DNA from: JASLCR01 sp036405515
GTDB lineage: Bacteria > Patescibacteriota > Saccharimonadia > Saccharimonadales > Saccharimonadaceae
Assembly: GCA_036405515.1 (NCBI GenBank)
Contig: DASWXM010000011.1
Location: forward strand, 1 to 11,394
Reading direction: 5' to 3'
DNA: 11,394 nucleotides
Shown here: in pieces, positions 1 to 4,812 of the stretch
Layout: every line of letters starts with the position of its first letter
Numbering within the stretch: the first letter of the stretch is position 1
Notes under the pieces: model-generated
What the model was told of the DNA's origin: nothing
The model's input: the letters and a program-made list of their open reading frames with translations, nothing else
Database searches by the model: none
Position numbers and translations under genes: made by a program

Positions 1-31
1 GACTGTTAGAATTTCGAAGCAACGCCACCTC

Positions 32-60
32 TTTACGCACAGAGCAAGACAATGTATAAT
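32..60 (+). promoter_or_regulatory. Putative sigma70 promoter of tuf
   Basis: A -35-like TTTACG (32-37) lies exactly 17 bp before a perfect -10 TATAAT (55-60). This predicts a transcription start near 67 and a leader of about 67 nt before the tuf ATG. A second TATAAT (105-110) has no -35 partner and is more likely just AT-rich leader. The perfect -10 and ideal spacing fit a highly expressed gene. The start site is inferred, not seen. Confidence 0.65.
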
Positions 61-81
61 TGACTCTATTGCGCCCGCAAG

Positions 82-93
82 GCTAGTACTAGC
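82..93. repeat. 12-bp perfect palindrome in the tuf leader
   Basis: GCTAGTACTAGC is identical to its reverse complement. It lies about 15-27 nt after the predicted tuf transcription start. Flanking GCA (77-79) and TGC (95-97) can extend it into a short RNA hairpin with a GUAC loop. It could be an operator for a dimeric regulator, an RNA element, or chance. Confidence 0.5.
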
Positions 94-133
94 GTGCCGA
101 GGAATATAATTTTTAAATGGAGACAAATCTCAA

Positions 134-1315
134 ATGGCAGATTTCGATCGAACTAAGCCGCACGTCAACGTTGGTACCATGGGTCACGTTGACCACGGTA
201 AGACAACACTAACCGCTGCAATCACTCACGTGCTTGCTAAGAAGCTACCAAGCGATGTTAACGTTCCTCGTAACTACGAAGACATTGACAACGCTCCAGA
301 AGAGAAGGCTCGTGGTATTACCATTGCGTCATCTCACCAAGAATACGAGTCAGAAAAGCGTCACTACGCTCACGTGGACATGCCAGGACACGCTGACTAC
401 GTTAAGAACATGATCACAGGTGCCGCTCAGGTTGACGGTGCAATCCTCGTGGTTGCCGCAACTGACGGTCCACTCCCACAGACACGTGAACACGTACTGC
501 TTGCAAAGCAGGTTGGTGTGCCAAAGATCGTTGTCTTCCTTAACAAGATGGACATCGCTGATCCTGAGCTCGTAGAGCTTGTTGAAATGGATATCCGCGA
601 ACTCCTCGCTAAGAACGGCTTCGATGAAGACGCTCCTATCATCAAGGGTTCTGCTACTAAAGCCCTCGAAGGTGACGCAGCGAACGAAGACGCTATCATG
701 GAACTCGTTGCAGCTCTTGACTCATATGTACCAGAGCCAGCACGTGACATGGACAAAGACTTCCTTATGCCTATTGAGGACGTATTCTCAATCAAGGGTC
801 GTGGTACCGTAGCAACTGGTCGTATCGAGCAGGGTGTTATCAAGCTTAACGACGAAGTTGAAATCGTTGGTGTTCGTGACACACAGAAATCTGTTGTGAC
901 TGGTATTGAGGCATTCAAGAAGAACCTCGATCAAGGTCAAGCAGGTGACAACGCTGGTCTCCTCCTCCGAGGTATCGAGCGCGAGCAGATCGAGCGTGGC
1001 CAGGTTATTGCCAAGCCAGGTTCAATCACTCCACACACAGAGTTTGATGCTGAAGTATATATCCTTAAGAAGGAAGAAGGCGGTCGCCACACTCCATTCG
1101 CTAAGGGTTACAAGCCACAGTTCTACTTCCGTACTACGGACGTTACTGGTGAGGTTGAACTTCCAGCTGACAAAGAAATGGTTATGCCAGGTGACACACT
1201 TACCTTTAAGGTAAAACTCCTCGCTCCTATCGCTATGGAGCAAGGTCTTAACTTCGCTATTCGTGAAGGTGGTAAGACTGTTGGTGCTGGTGTTGTAACA
1301 AAGATTACTAAATAA
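134..1315 (+). CDS. tuf: Translation elongation factor Tu (EF-Tu)
   Basis: Cytosolic GTPase that delivers aminoacyl-tRNA to the ribosomal A site. The 393 residues match the usual EF-Tu length. The GTP-binding elements are all visible: G1 GHVDHGKT at 17-24, G2 ARGITI at 59-64 (Thr63), G3 DMPGH at 82-86 with catalytic His86, G4 NKMD at 137-140, and G5 SAT at 173-175. Domains 2 and 3 follow from about residue 208, including the conserved stretches around RGTVATGR (223-230) and GGRHTPF (316-322). The ATG at 134 has a GGAGA Shine-Dalgarno 10 nt upstream. The protein has no cysteine: positions that are Cys in E. coli EF-Tu (81, 137, 255) are Met83, Met139 and Val here. It is transcribed alone from its own promoter to a strong terminator. 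Identification is certain; the organism is not. Confidence 0.99.
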   Translation: MADFDRTKPHVNVGTMGHVDHGKTTLTAAITHVLAKKLPSDVNVPRNYEDIDNAPEEKARGITIASSHQEYESEKRHYAHVDMPGHADYVKNMITGAAQVDGAILVVAATDGPLPQTREHVLLAKQVGVPKIVVFLNKMDIADPELVELVEMDIRELLAKNGFDEDAPIIKGSATKALEGDAANEDAIMELVAALDSYVPEPARDMDKDFLMPIEDVFSIKGRGTVATGRIEQGVIKLNDEVEIVGVRDTQKSVVTGIEAFKKNLDQGQAGDNAGLLLRGIEREQIERGQVIAKPGSITPHTEFDAEVYILKKEEGGRHTPFAKGYKPQFYFRTTDVTGEVELPADKEMVMPGDTLTFKVKLLAPIAMEQGLNFAIREGGKTVGAGVVTKITK

Positions 1316-1333
1316 TCTAGTTCATACCATACT

Positions 1334-1368
1334 GAAAGAACGGCTCGTTTAGAGCCGTTCTTTCTATT
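1334..1368 (+). terminator. Intrinsic terminator after tuf
   Basis: A perfect 13-bp stem (1334-1346 with 1352-1364) closes on the 5-nt loop GTTTA. The stem ends in CTTTC and runs into TATTT. It lies 18 nt after the tuf stop, so tuf transcription should end here before the next gene's promoter. The 5' arm begins GAAAGAA, so it could also stop transcription from the other strand. Confidence 0.9.
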
Positions 1369-1375
1369 TGTCATA

Positions 1376-1404
1376 TTGTCAATTAATGTTTCCTAGCTCA
1401 TAAT
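1376..1404 (+). promoter_or_regulatory. Promoter of the phospholipase D-like gene; near-leaderless
   Basis: TTGTCA (1376-1381), a 17-bp spacer, then CATAAT (1399-1404): each box is 5/6 to consensus. The -10 ends only 9 nt before the ATG at 1414, so the transcript should begin 2-4 nt before the start codon. The intervening sequence ATTCTGAAT has no Shine-Dalgarno. Confidence 0.65.
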
Positions 1405-1413
1405 ATTCTGAAT

Positions 1414-2394
1414 ATGCATCGAAAAGACGGACTTCACCTCACTGACAGTGGCTATAAAGATACCTTGATTGACGTTATTGATCAAACCTCGACACGCCTG
1501 CTGCTTGAAGCGATGAATATTGATCATGTTGGTGATATGCATGATGTACTTGAAGCCACATTGCGGGCAAGAAAAAGAGGCGCCGAAGTACTGCTGGTCT
1601 ATGACGGCTATTCATACCCGACCGCCTTATTGAAGCACGGCCCGCATGGAGTAGTAAAGTTAAGAAACCATCTAAAAGATCTTGAACGAGCTGGCGCATC
1701 ACTGCACCAAGTCGGAGGACTTGAGGCTAACCCTTTTGCCGGGCGTCACCATGCAAAGGCGGTCGTTGCCGACAACACGGTATTTGTCGGTGGCGGAGCA
1801 AACCTGACGCACGACACATTCAAGACGAAGGACTTCATGTTGCGGTTTGAATCTAAGGCTCTTGCCGATATACTATTTGCCGACCTTCCGAAGTCGGCAC
1901 GTGTAAGAATAGCTGATGACACGTTGTACGCTCACAATGGAGATGAACTTTTACTCGATAGTGGCAATAAAAATACCTCTCTTATTTATGACCGGACTTG
2001 CGAGCTAGCCGATAAAGCTGAAAAGGTCTGGTTTGTGTCCAAGCTTGCTCCCGATGGCAGGCTGTTTGAAATTCTCGATAGTAAAGATACCAAGTACTGG
2101 TACAATACCTTAGCATCGGCCAGTTTCTTTGACAGTGTGGCTATCTCGATCGACCAAAACCGGCAGAACTTGGATAACCTTTACAAAGGCAGTCAAGAGA
2201 TACACGCGAAGTTTTGCGTATTTGAACTGTCAGATGGCACCTATGAGGTAATTACGGGATCACACAATTTCAACTCACGTGGTGTGAAGTTCGGCACACA
2301 GGAAATTGCACTGCACAGCAAAGATCAGCTACTTGCCAAAGAGCTACTTGATTTTGCGTATAGTCTTAATGATGTAAAGAATGCTGCCAGCTGA
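1414..2394 (+). CDS. Phospholipase D-superfamily (HKD) protein
   Basis: A 326-residue protein with two HKD half-sites. The first is complete: His113, Lys115 and Asp120 in HHAKAVVAD, followed by VFVGGGANLT. The second has His264 and Lys266 in IHAKFCVFE, but Glu271 where Asp is usual, followed by TGSHNFN (281-287), the family's GSxN element. The family hydrolyses or transfers phosphodiester bonds through a phospho-His intermediate, on phospholipids, cardiolipin precursors or nucleic acids. There is no signal peptide or membrane segment, and the protein is shorter than typical cardiolipin synthases (about 480 residues with N-terminal helices), so a cytosolic enzyme is likely and the substrate is unknown. 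The start is set by the promoter 9 nt upstream; there is no SD. It is monocistronic, between tuf and a convergent gene. Family membership is sure; the reaction is not. Confidence 0.9.
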   Translation: MHRKDGLHLTDSGYKDTLIDVIDQTSTRLLLEAMNIDHVGDMHDVLEATLRARKRGAEVLLVYDGYSYPTALLKHGPHGVVKLRNHLKDLERAGASLHQVGGLEANPFAGRHHAKAVVADNTVFVGGGANLTHDTFKTKDFMLRFESKALADILFADLPKSARVRIADDTLYAHNGDELLLDSGNKNTSLIYDRTCELADKAEKVWFVSKLAPDGRLFEILDSKDTKYWYNTLASASFFDSVAISIDQNRQNLDNLYKGSQEIHAKFCVFELSDGTYEVITGSHNFNSRGVKFGTQEIALHSKDQLLAKELLDFAYSLNDVKNAAS

Positions 2395-2408
2395 GGGCAG
2401 ATAGCGGG

Positions 2409-2696
2409 CTAGCGGCGACCTTTATATACGATAAACGTCGGGGTATCGTCGTCCTCTAAGTAAGCTACCTCAGCCTTTGATCCAGGTGTGTCGCAGTTCA
2501 TAATTAGGCTAAGGCAGCGCGCGGCCGTCCCATTCTCAACCCAACGATTACTAGTGCTATTGAGTGGCTTATCAGGCTGGTGAGTAAGACTCTCGCCATC
2601 AGAAATCATATCCATGCCTTCGCGAAGTATACGGGCAATAGCACGTTGCTGTAAGGTAACGGATGAAGAGGGGCGTTTACGTTCCTGAATAGTCAT
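2409..2696 (-). CDS. Hypothetical protein, 95 residues
   Basis: I do not recognise this protein. The N-terminus (MTIQERKRPS) is basic. A likely amphipathic helix follows at about 13-31 (LQQRAIARILREGMDMI), then a polar linker, a cysteine-containing segment (Cys61, Cys68) and a C-terminal stretch resembling beta strands (AEVAYL, TFIVYKG). There is no membrane segment or signal peptide. I chose the ATG at 2696, not the upstream in-frame TTG at 2732, because the TATAAT box at 2709-2704 lies between them and ends 7 nt before this ATG; the longer form would be translated from its own promoter. It is convergent with the phospholipase D-like gene, with 14 nt between stops, and divergent from rpsJ. 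Evidence that it is real: an open frame of 95 codons, a good promoter, and no better gene on the other strand. Confidence 0.65.
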   Translation of the reverse strand: MTIQERKRPSSSVTLQQRAIARILREGMDMISDGESLTHQPDKPLNSTSNRWVENGTAARCLSLIMNCDTPGSKAEVAYLEDDDTPTFIVYKGRR

Positions 2697-2703
2697 ACTA
2701 TAT

Positions 2704-2732
2704 ATTATAGCATAGTTTAATGAATAAAGCAA
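2704..2732 (-). promoter_or_regulatory. Leaderless promoter of the 95-residue hypothetical gene
   Basis: Read on the minus strand: TTGCTT (2732-2727), a 17-bp spacer and a perfect TATAAT (2709-2704). The -10 ends 7 nt before the ATG at 2696, so the first transcribed base should be at or next to the start codon. The -35 is embedded in ATATTGCTTT, a 10-mer shared with the promoter of the minus-strand gene at 3371-3727. Confidence 0.65.
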
Positions 2733-2823
2733 TATGAGGTATGCGAAACCTCGTCGTAATCTGATGGCTACTCGGGACTTTAACGAGATAGACGGACTAA
2801 GAAGCGCCCCGAATATAACTATC

Positions 2824-2852
2824 TTGCAAAAAAGTCTAATGTCGAGTAGACT
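2824..2852 (+). promoter_or_regulatory. Possible rpsJ promoter with inverted repeat over the -10
   Basis: TTGCAA (2824-2829), a 17-bp spacer and TAGACT (2847-2852, 4/6) form the best promoter candidate I find upstream of rpsJ; the predicted start near 2859 gives a leader of about 120 nt. AGTCTA (2833-2838) and TAGACT (2847-2852) are a 6-bp inverted repeat with an 8-bp spacer, so the -10 is one arm of a possible operator. The weak -10 keeps confidence low. Confidence 0.35.
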
Positions 2853-2936
2853 ATGTAAGTATTACAAATCACATCGACAACTCCGCTCTGGCGACGACTC
2901 AATTCCGCTTCGAGAGTAGAGGTTACGGTGTCGCAG

Positions 2937-2957
2937 ATGTACCGCGTTAGAGTACAT
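2937..2957 (+). promoter_or_regulatory. Hairpin in the rpsJ leader, just before the SD
   Basis: ATGTAC (2937-2942) pairs with GTACAT (2952-2957) around the 9-nt loop CGCGTTAGA, ending 7 nt before the AAGGAG Shine-Dalgarno (2965-2970). Further upstream, GCGAC (2891-2895) can pair with GTCGC (2930-2934), enclosing ACTC/GAGT (2897-2900, 2913-2916), so the leader could fold into two domains. Ribosomal-protein leaders often carry autoregulatory structures, but no known one is recognisable here. Confidence 0.35.
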
Positions 2958-2978
2958 ACATAAGAAGGAGATTTTCTC

Positions 2979-3302
2979 ATGGCAGAAAAAAAGGAAGCCG
3001 GACTTAAGATCCGTATCCGCCTCAAGGCATATGATCACAAAGTGATCGACCAATCAGCAAAGCAAATTATTGACACGGCAGTCCGTACTGGTGCATCAGT
3101 AGCGGGGCCAATCCCATTACCAACTCGCAAGAGTACGTTTACGGTGATTAAAAGTCCGCACGTCTATAAGACTGGTGGTGAGTCATACGAAATGCGTGTA
3201 CATAAGCGTCTTATCGACATCACTAACGCATCTCCAAAGACGATTGATAGTCTGCAAAATCTCAGCCTGCCATCTGGCGTAGATGCTGAAATCCGCATGT
3301 AA
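2979..3302 (+). CDS. rpsJ: 30S ribosomal protein S10 (uS10)
   Basis: S10 belongs to the 30S head and, in well-studied bacteria, also joins the NusB antitermination complex. The 107 residues are close to the usual 100-105. The family core is clear: KIRIRLKAYDHKVIDQS near the N-terminus, then RTGASVAGPIPLPTRKSTFT around 36-55 and the ISPHV-like KSPHVYK. A short charged N-terminal extension (MAEKKEAG) precedes the core. AAGGAG lies 8 nt before the ATG. In most bacteria rpsJ is the first gene of the S10 operon. Here a terminator follows its stop, and three unrelated genes separate it from rplC, so it is transcribed alone and must be balanced with the rest of the ribosome by separate control. Confidence 0.98.
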   Translation: MAEKKEAGLKIRIRLKAYDHKVIDQSAKQIIDTAVRTGASVAGPIPLPTRKSTFTVIKSPHVYKTGGESYEMRVHKRLIDITNASPKTIDSLQNLSLPSGVDAEIRM

Positions 3303-3318
3303 TTCACTGATTTAAACT

Positions 3319-3349
3319 AAATACCGCCTTATGTAGGCGGTATTTTATT
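3319..3349. terminator. Intrinsic terminator between rpsJ and the convergent gene
   Basis: An 11-bp stem (3319-3329 with 3335-3345) with a GC-rich core, ACCGCC/GGCGGT, and loop TATGT is followed by TTTTATTA. It lies 16 nt after the rpsJ stop. It is 22 nt from the stop of the convergent gene at 3371 and, with AAA/TTT at its base, could serve both directions. Confidence 0.88.
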
Positions 3350-3370
3350 ACTCATGATTTTGTCGAATCT

Positions 3371-3727
3371 CTACTTATCACTCTTCTTTTTATGATCTGC
3401 ATGATCATGTGGAATTTCAAGCACTGTGTTATTTGACAAGTCGATACTATCGTAGATTGATTGGATATCTGACTGCAACTTCATGATCCATGCCGTAAAT
3501 GCAATTACCACGATACCAAGAATAAGCCAATAGACCGTCTCGCGTGAGGTAGCGGTTGTCATGAACGGCGTCGATTGTCGTTCGATTCGGAATGAGCGCA
3601 GTGTCTTAGTCTTCTTGGCTCTAGTGTGAGCAGCTGTAGCTTTAGATGCACGAGATTTTGTTGGTGCAGCTTTTCTTTTAGTCGCCGAAGTGGCTCTTGA
3701 TTTGGATGAAGTTTTTTTAGTAACCAT
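3371..3727 (-). CDS. Basic-tailed single-pass membrane protein, function unknown
   Basis: A 118-residue protein in three parts. Residues 1-50 are extremely basic and low-complexity (Lys, Arg, Ala, Ser, Thr; e.g. TKRKAAPTKSRASKA), resembling histone H1-like or AlgP-type nucleic-acid-binding tails. One hydrophobic helix follows at about 64-83 (TVYWLILGIVVIAFTAWIMK). The C-terminus is short and polar with a His/Asp cluster (HDHADHKKK, 107-115). By the positive-inside rule the basic tail should be cytoplasmic and the His-rich end outside. This suggests tethering DNA, RNA or another polyanion to the membrane, but that is inference; I recognise no named family. The ATG at 3727 is fixed by a promoter ending 6 nt upstream with no SD. 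It is divergent from the membrane protein at 3801 and convergent with rpsJ. Confidence 0.8.
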   Translation of the reverse strand: MVTKKTSSKSRATSATKRKAAPTKSRASKATAAHTRAKKTKTLRSFRIERQSTPFMTTATSRETVYWLILGIVVIAFTAWIMKLQSDIQSIYDSIDLSNNTVLEIPHDHADHKKKSDK

Positions 3728-3733
3728 GCCATC

Positions 3734-3761
3734 AGTATACTACGGCGATAGCGAAAAGCAA
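3734..3761 (-). promoter_or_regulatory. Leaderless promoter of the basic-tailed membrane protein
   Basis: On the minus strand: TTGCTT (3761-3756), a 16-bp spacer and TATACT (3739-3734, 5/6). The -10 ends 6 nt before the ATG at 3727 (intervening GATGGC), so transcription should begin on the start codon. The -35 hexamer is one arm of the inverted repeat at 3756-3771. Confidence 0.65.
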
Positions 3762-3771
3762 TATTTTGCTT
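3756..3771. repeat. Inverted repeat between divergent membrane-protein genes
   Basis: AAGCAA (3756-3761) and TTGCTT (3766-3771) are perfect 6-bp arms around TATT, inside the 73-bp divergent intergenic region. One arm is the -35 box of the minus-strand gene. It sits 12 bp before the TATGAT box of the plus-strand gene, so one bound protein could affect both promoters. Confidence 0.5.
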
Positions 3772-3782
3772 ATGGTTTATGC

Positions 3783-3788
3783 TATGAT
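3783..3788 (+). promoter_or_regulatory. Candidate -10 box for the 96-residue membrane protein
   Basis: TATGAT (5/6) ends 12 nt before the ATG at 3801, predicting a leader of about 6 nt. There is no convincing -35 at 16-18 bp (AATATT at 17), so the promoter is weak or needs an activator. No SD precedes the ATG. Confidence 0.4.
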
Positions 3789-3800
3789 GGGTGTATATCT

Positions 3801-4091
3801 ATGGCAAAAACACAAAAAAAGGAACGGTGGCGTAATACAAAAATGCCTGAAACAGACGGAGTATTTCTCCTAAAAGTTATACTTTACATCGTACTGGGCA
3901 CATTCTGGATCAAATTCGGGCAGCCTCTCCAATTTGGGGGATTGGTATTAAACGGATTGCCTGTCGGTTTTTTGATTGGCATGCTTTTTGCAGTTAAAGA
4001 AAAGCGTCAGATAAATCGCAAGATCGCGTACGCGATGCTTATTATCATTACGATTCTTTGTTATTTCTTTCCTGCAGGGATTGTCGTCTAA
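3801..4091 (+). CDS. Small three-helix membrane protein, function unknown
   Basis: A 96-residue protein with a basic N-terminus (MAKTQKKERWRNTK) and three likely membrane helices at about 20-39 (VFLLKVILYIVLGTFWIKF), 46-64 (LVLNGLPVGFLIGMLF) and 75-95 (IAYAMLIIITILCYFF). The loop between helices 2 and 3 is basic (KEKRQINRK), which places it in the cytoplasm with the N-terminus outside by loop charge, or inside by N-terminal charge; the two cues conflict. I do not recognise the family. The frame stays open upstream to 3690, but that part overlaps the divergent gene and its promoter, and ATG 3801 is the only sensible start. It is followed 36 nt later by the pilin-like gene, which has its own promoter. 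Confidence 0.7.
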   Translation: MAKTQKKERWRNTKMPETDGVFLLKVILYIVLGTFWIKFGQPLQFGGLVLNGLPVGFLIGMLFAVKEKRQINRKIAYAMLIIITILCYFFPAGIVV

Positions 4092-4092
4092 G

Positions 4093-4121
4093 TTGACTTG
4101 CGCGCAAGCATAAGCGATAAT
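4093..4121 (+). promoter_or_regulatory. Leaderless promoter of the pilin-like gene
   Basis: TTGACT (4093-4098), a 17-bp spacer and GATAAT (4116-4121); each box is 5/6 to consensus. The -10 ends 6 nt before the ATG at 4128 (intervening TCAGAT), so the start codon should be the first transcribed triplet. This also rules out the in-frame TTG at 4098, which lies inside the -35 box. Confidence 0.7.
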
Positions 4122-4127
4122 TCAGAT

Positions 4128-4712
4128 ATGGTATCATCCGACCGAAAACTTGGTTTTACGATCGTTGAGTTGCTTGTGGTGATTGTAGTGATTGCAATAC
4201 TCGCGGCAGTGTCAATCTTTGCCTATAACGGTGTACAAACACGCGCTGAGAATGCGAAGACGTTGGCAGCTATTGATCAGTACGCAAAAGCACTCAGGAT
4301 TTATAAGACAAACACCGGAGACTATCCGCTAGCTGGCGGCGGTTTTCAATATGGGTGTATCGCTGAATCCGGTAGCTGCGGAATGGTTGGAGGTACTGCC
4401 GGAACGGATTGTGCTGGTGTCGCTAACTCAAGTGTCAATACGACCCTTAATACCGCTATCAAGACTGTTGTCGCCAACATTCCGGCCGTTAGTGAGCAAA
4501 CACTACAGTGTCAAAATAAGAGTGTTAAGGGCGCGCTCTACGTTATGTATGGTAACTTTTATGGACCTGATATTCGAAACGGCTACATTATTTATTATCT
4601 CAAGGGCAACCAGCAATGCACTACACCTGGCGGATCGAAATTGGTTAACCCGGACGGACGCATATACTACGCGACTGATACTACACGCTGTGTTATACAG
4701 TTTGATGCCTAA
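4128..4712 (+). CDS. Type IV pilin-like protein (prepilin/pseudopilin)
   Basis: A 194-residue prepilin. A short basic leader (MVSSDRKLG) precedes the processing site Gly9-Phe10; the mature protein would start FTIVELLVVIVVIAIL with Glu14 at the conserved +5 position and a hydrophobic helix at about 10-33. This class III signal is cut and N-methylated by prepilin peptidase (PilD) and the helix packs in the pilus or pseudopilus core. The amphipathic helix continues to about 62 (IDQYAKALRIYKTNTGDYP, as in many major pilins). The globular part has six cysteines (77, 84, 95, 128, 164, 188), enough for three disulfides outside the cell. No pilus assembly genes (PilB, PilC, PilD) lie in the window. 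Whether it is a major or minor pilin is unknown. No clear terminator follows. Confidence 0.92.
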   Translation: MVSSDRKLGFTIVELLVVIVVIAILAAVSIFAYNGVQTRAENAKTLAAIDQYAKALRIYKTNTGDYPLAGGGFQYGCIAESGSCGMVGGTAGTDCAGVANSSVNTTLNTAIKTVVANIPAVSEQTLQCQNKSVKGALYVMYGNFYGPDIRNGYIIYYLKGNQQCTTPGGSKLVNPDGRIYYATDTTRCVIQFDA

Positions 4713-4769
4713 CTTGGCAAGTCCGATTTCTTGCGGTGTTCGACATGGCGCATTCTAGAGATGGAGCTA

Positions 4770-4799
4770 TTGACTTCTACAGACTTTTTGTGCTATCAT
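4770..4799 (+). promoter_or_regulatory. Extended -10 promoter of the S10-spc operon
   Basis: TTGACT (4770-4775), an 18-bp spacer and TATCAT (4794-4799), the latter preceded by TGC (4791-4793), an extended -10 element. Start predicted near 4806, giving a leader of about 100 nt before rplC. This is the only strong promoter I see before the 15-gene run, and no terminator interrupts that run. Confidence 0.75.
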
Positions 4800-4812
4800 T
4801 GGCTTTGTAACT

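Noticed and set aside
3..59. Possible tail of an upstream gene ending TAA at 57-59
   Set aside because: Only 18 codons, no recognisable sequence, and it would run through the tuf -35 and -10. Cannot be supported from this window.
427..918. 163-codon open frame antisense to tuf
   Set aside because: Shadow of tuf codon bias: Ser/Thr-rich low-complexity product, no promoter or SD; the plus strand is certain.
2392..2394. TGA read as glycine (as in Gracilibacteria)
   Set aside because: No in-frame TGA in any conserved gene, and the single terminal TGA is placed as a stop with TAG just beyond; the standard code explains everything.
2384..2400. CTGCC/GGCAG stem-loop at the end of the phospholipase D-like gene as a terminator
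   Set aside because: Only 5 bp, overlaps the stop codon and has no T-run on either side.
2734..2919. 61-codon open frame upstream of rpsJ
   Set aside because: No SD, no family resemblance, and it overlaps the candidate rpsJ promoter. Composition looks like noncoding leader.
4713..4769. Short inverted repeats after the pilin gene (ACTT/AAGT, CCG/CGG) as a terminator
   Set aside because: Stems of 3-4 bp with no T-tract; no confident terminator seen here.
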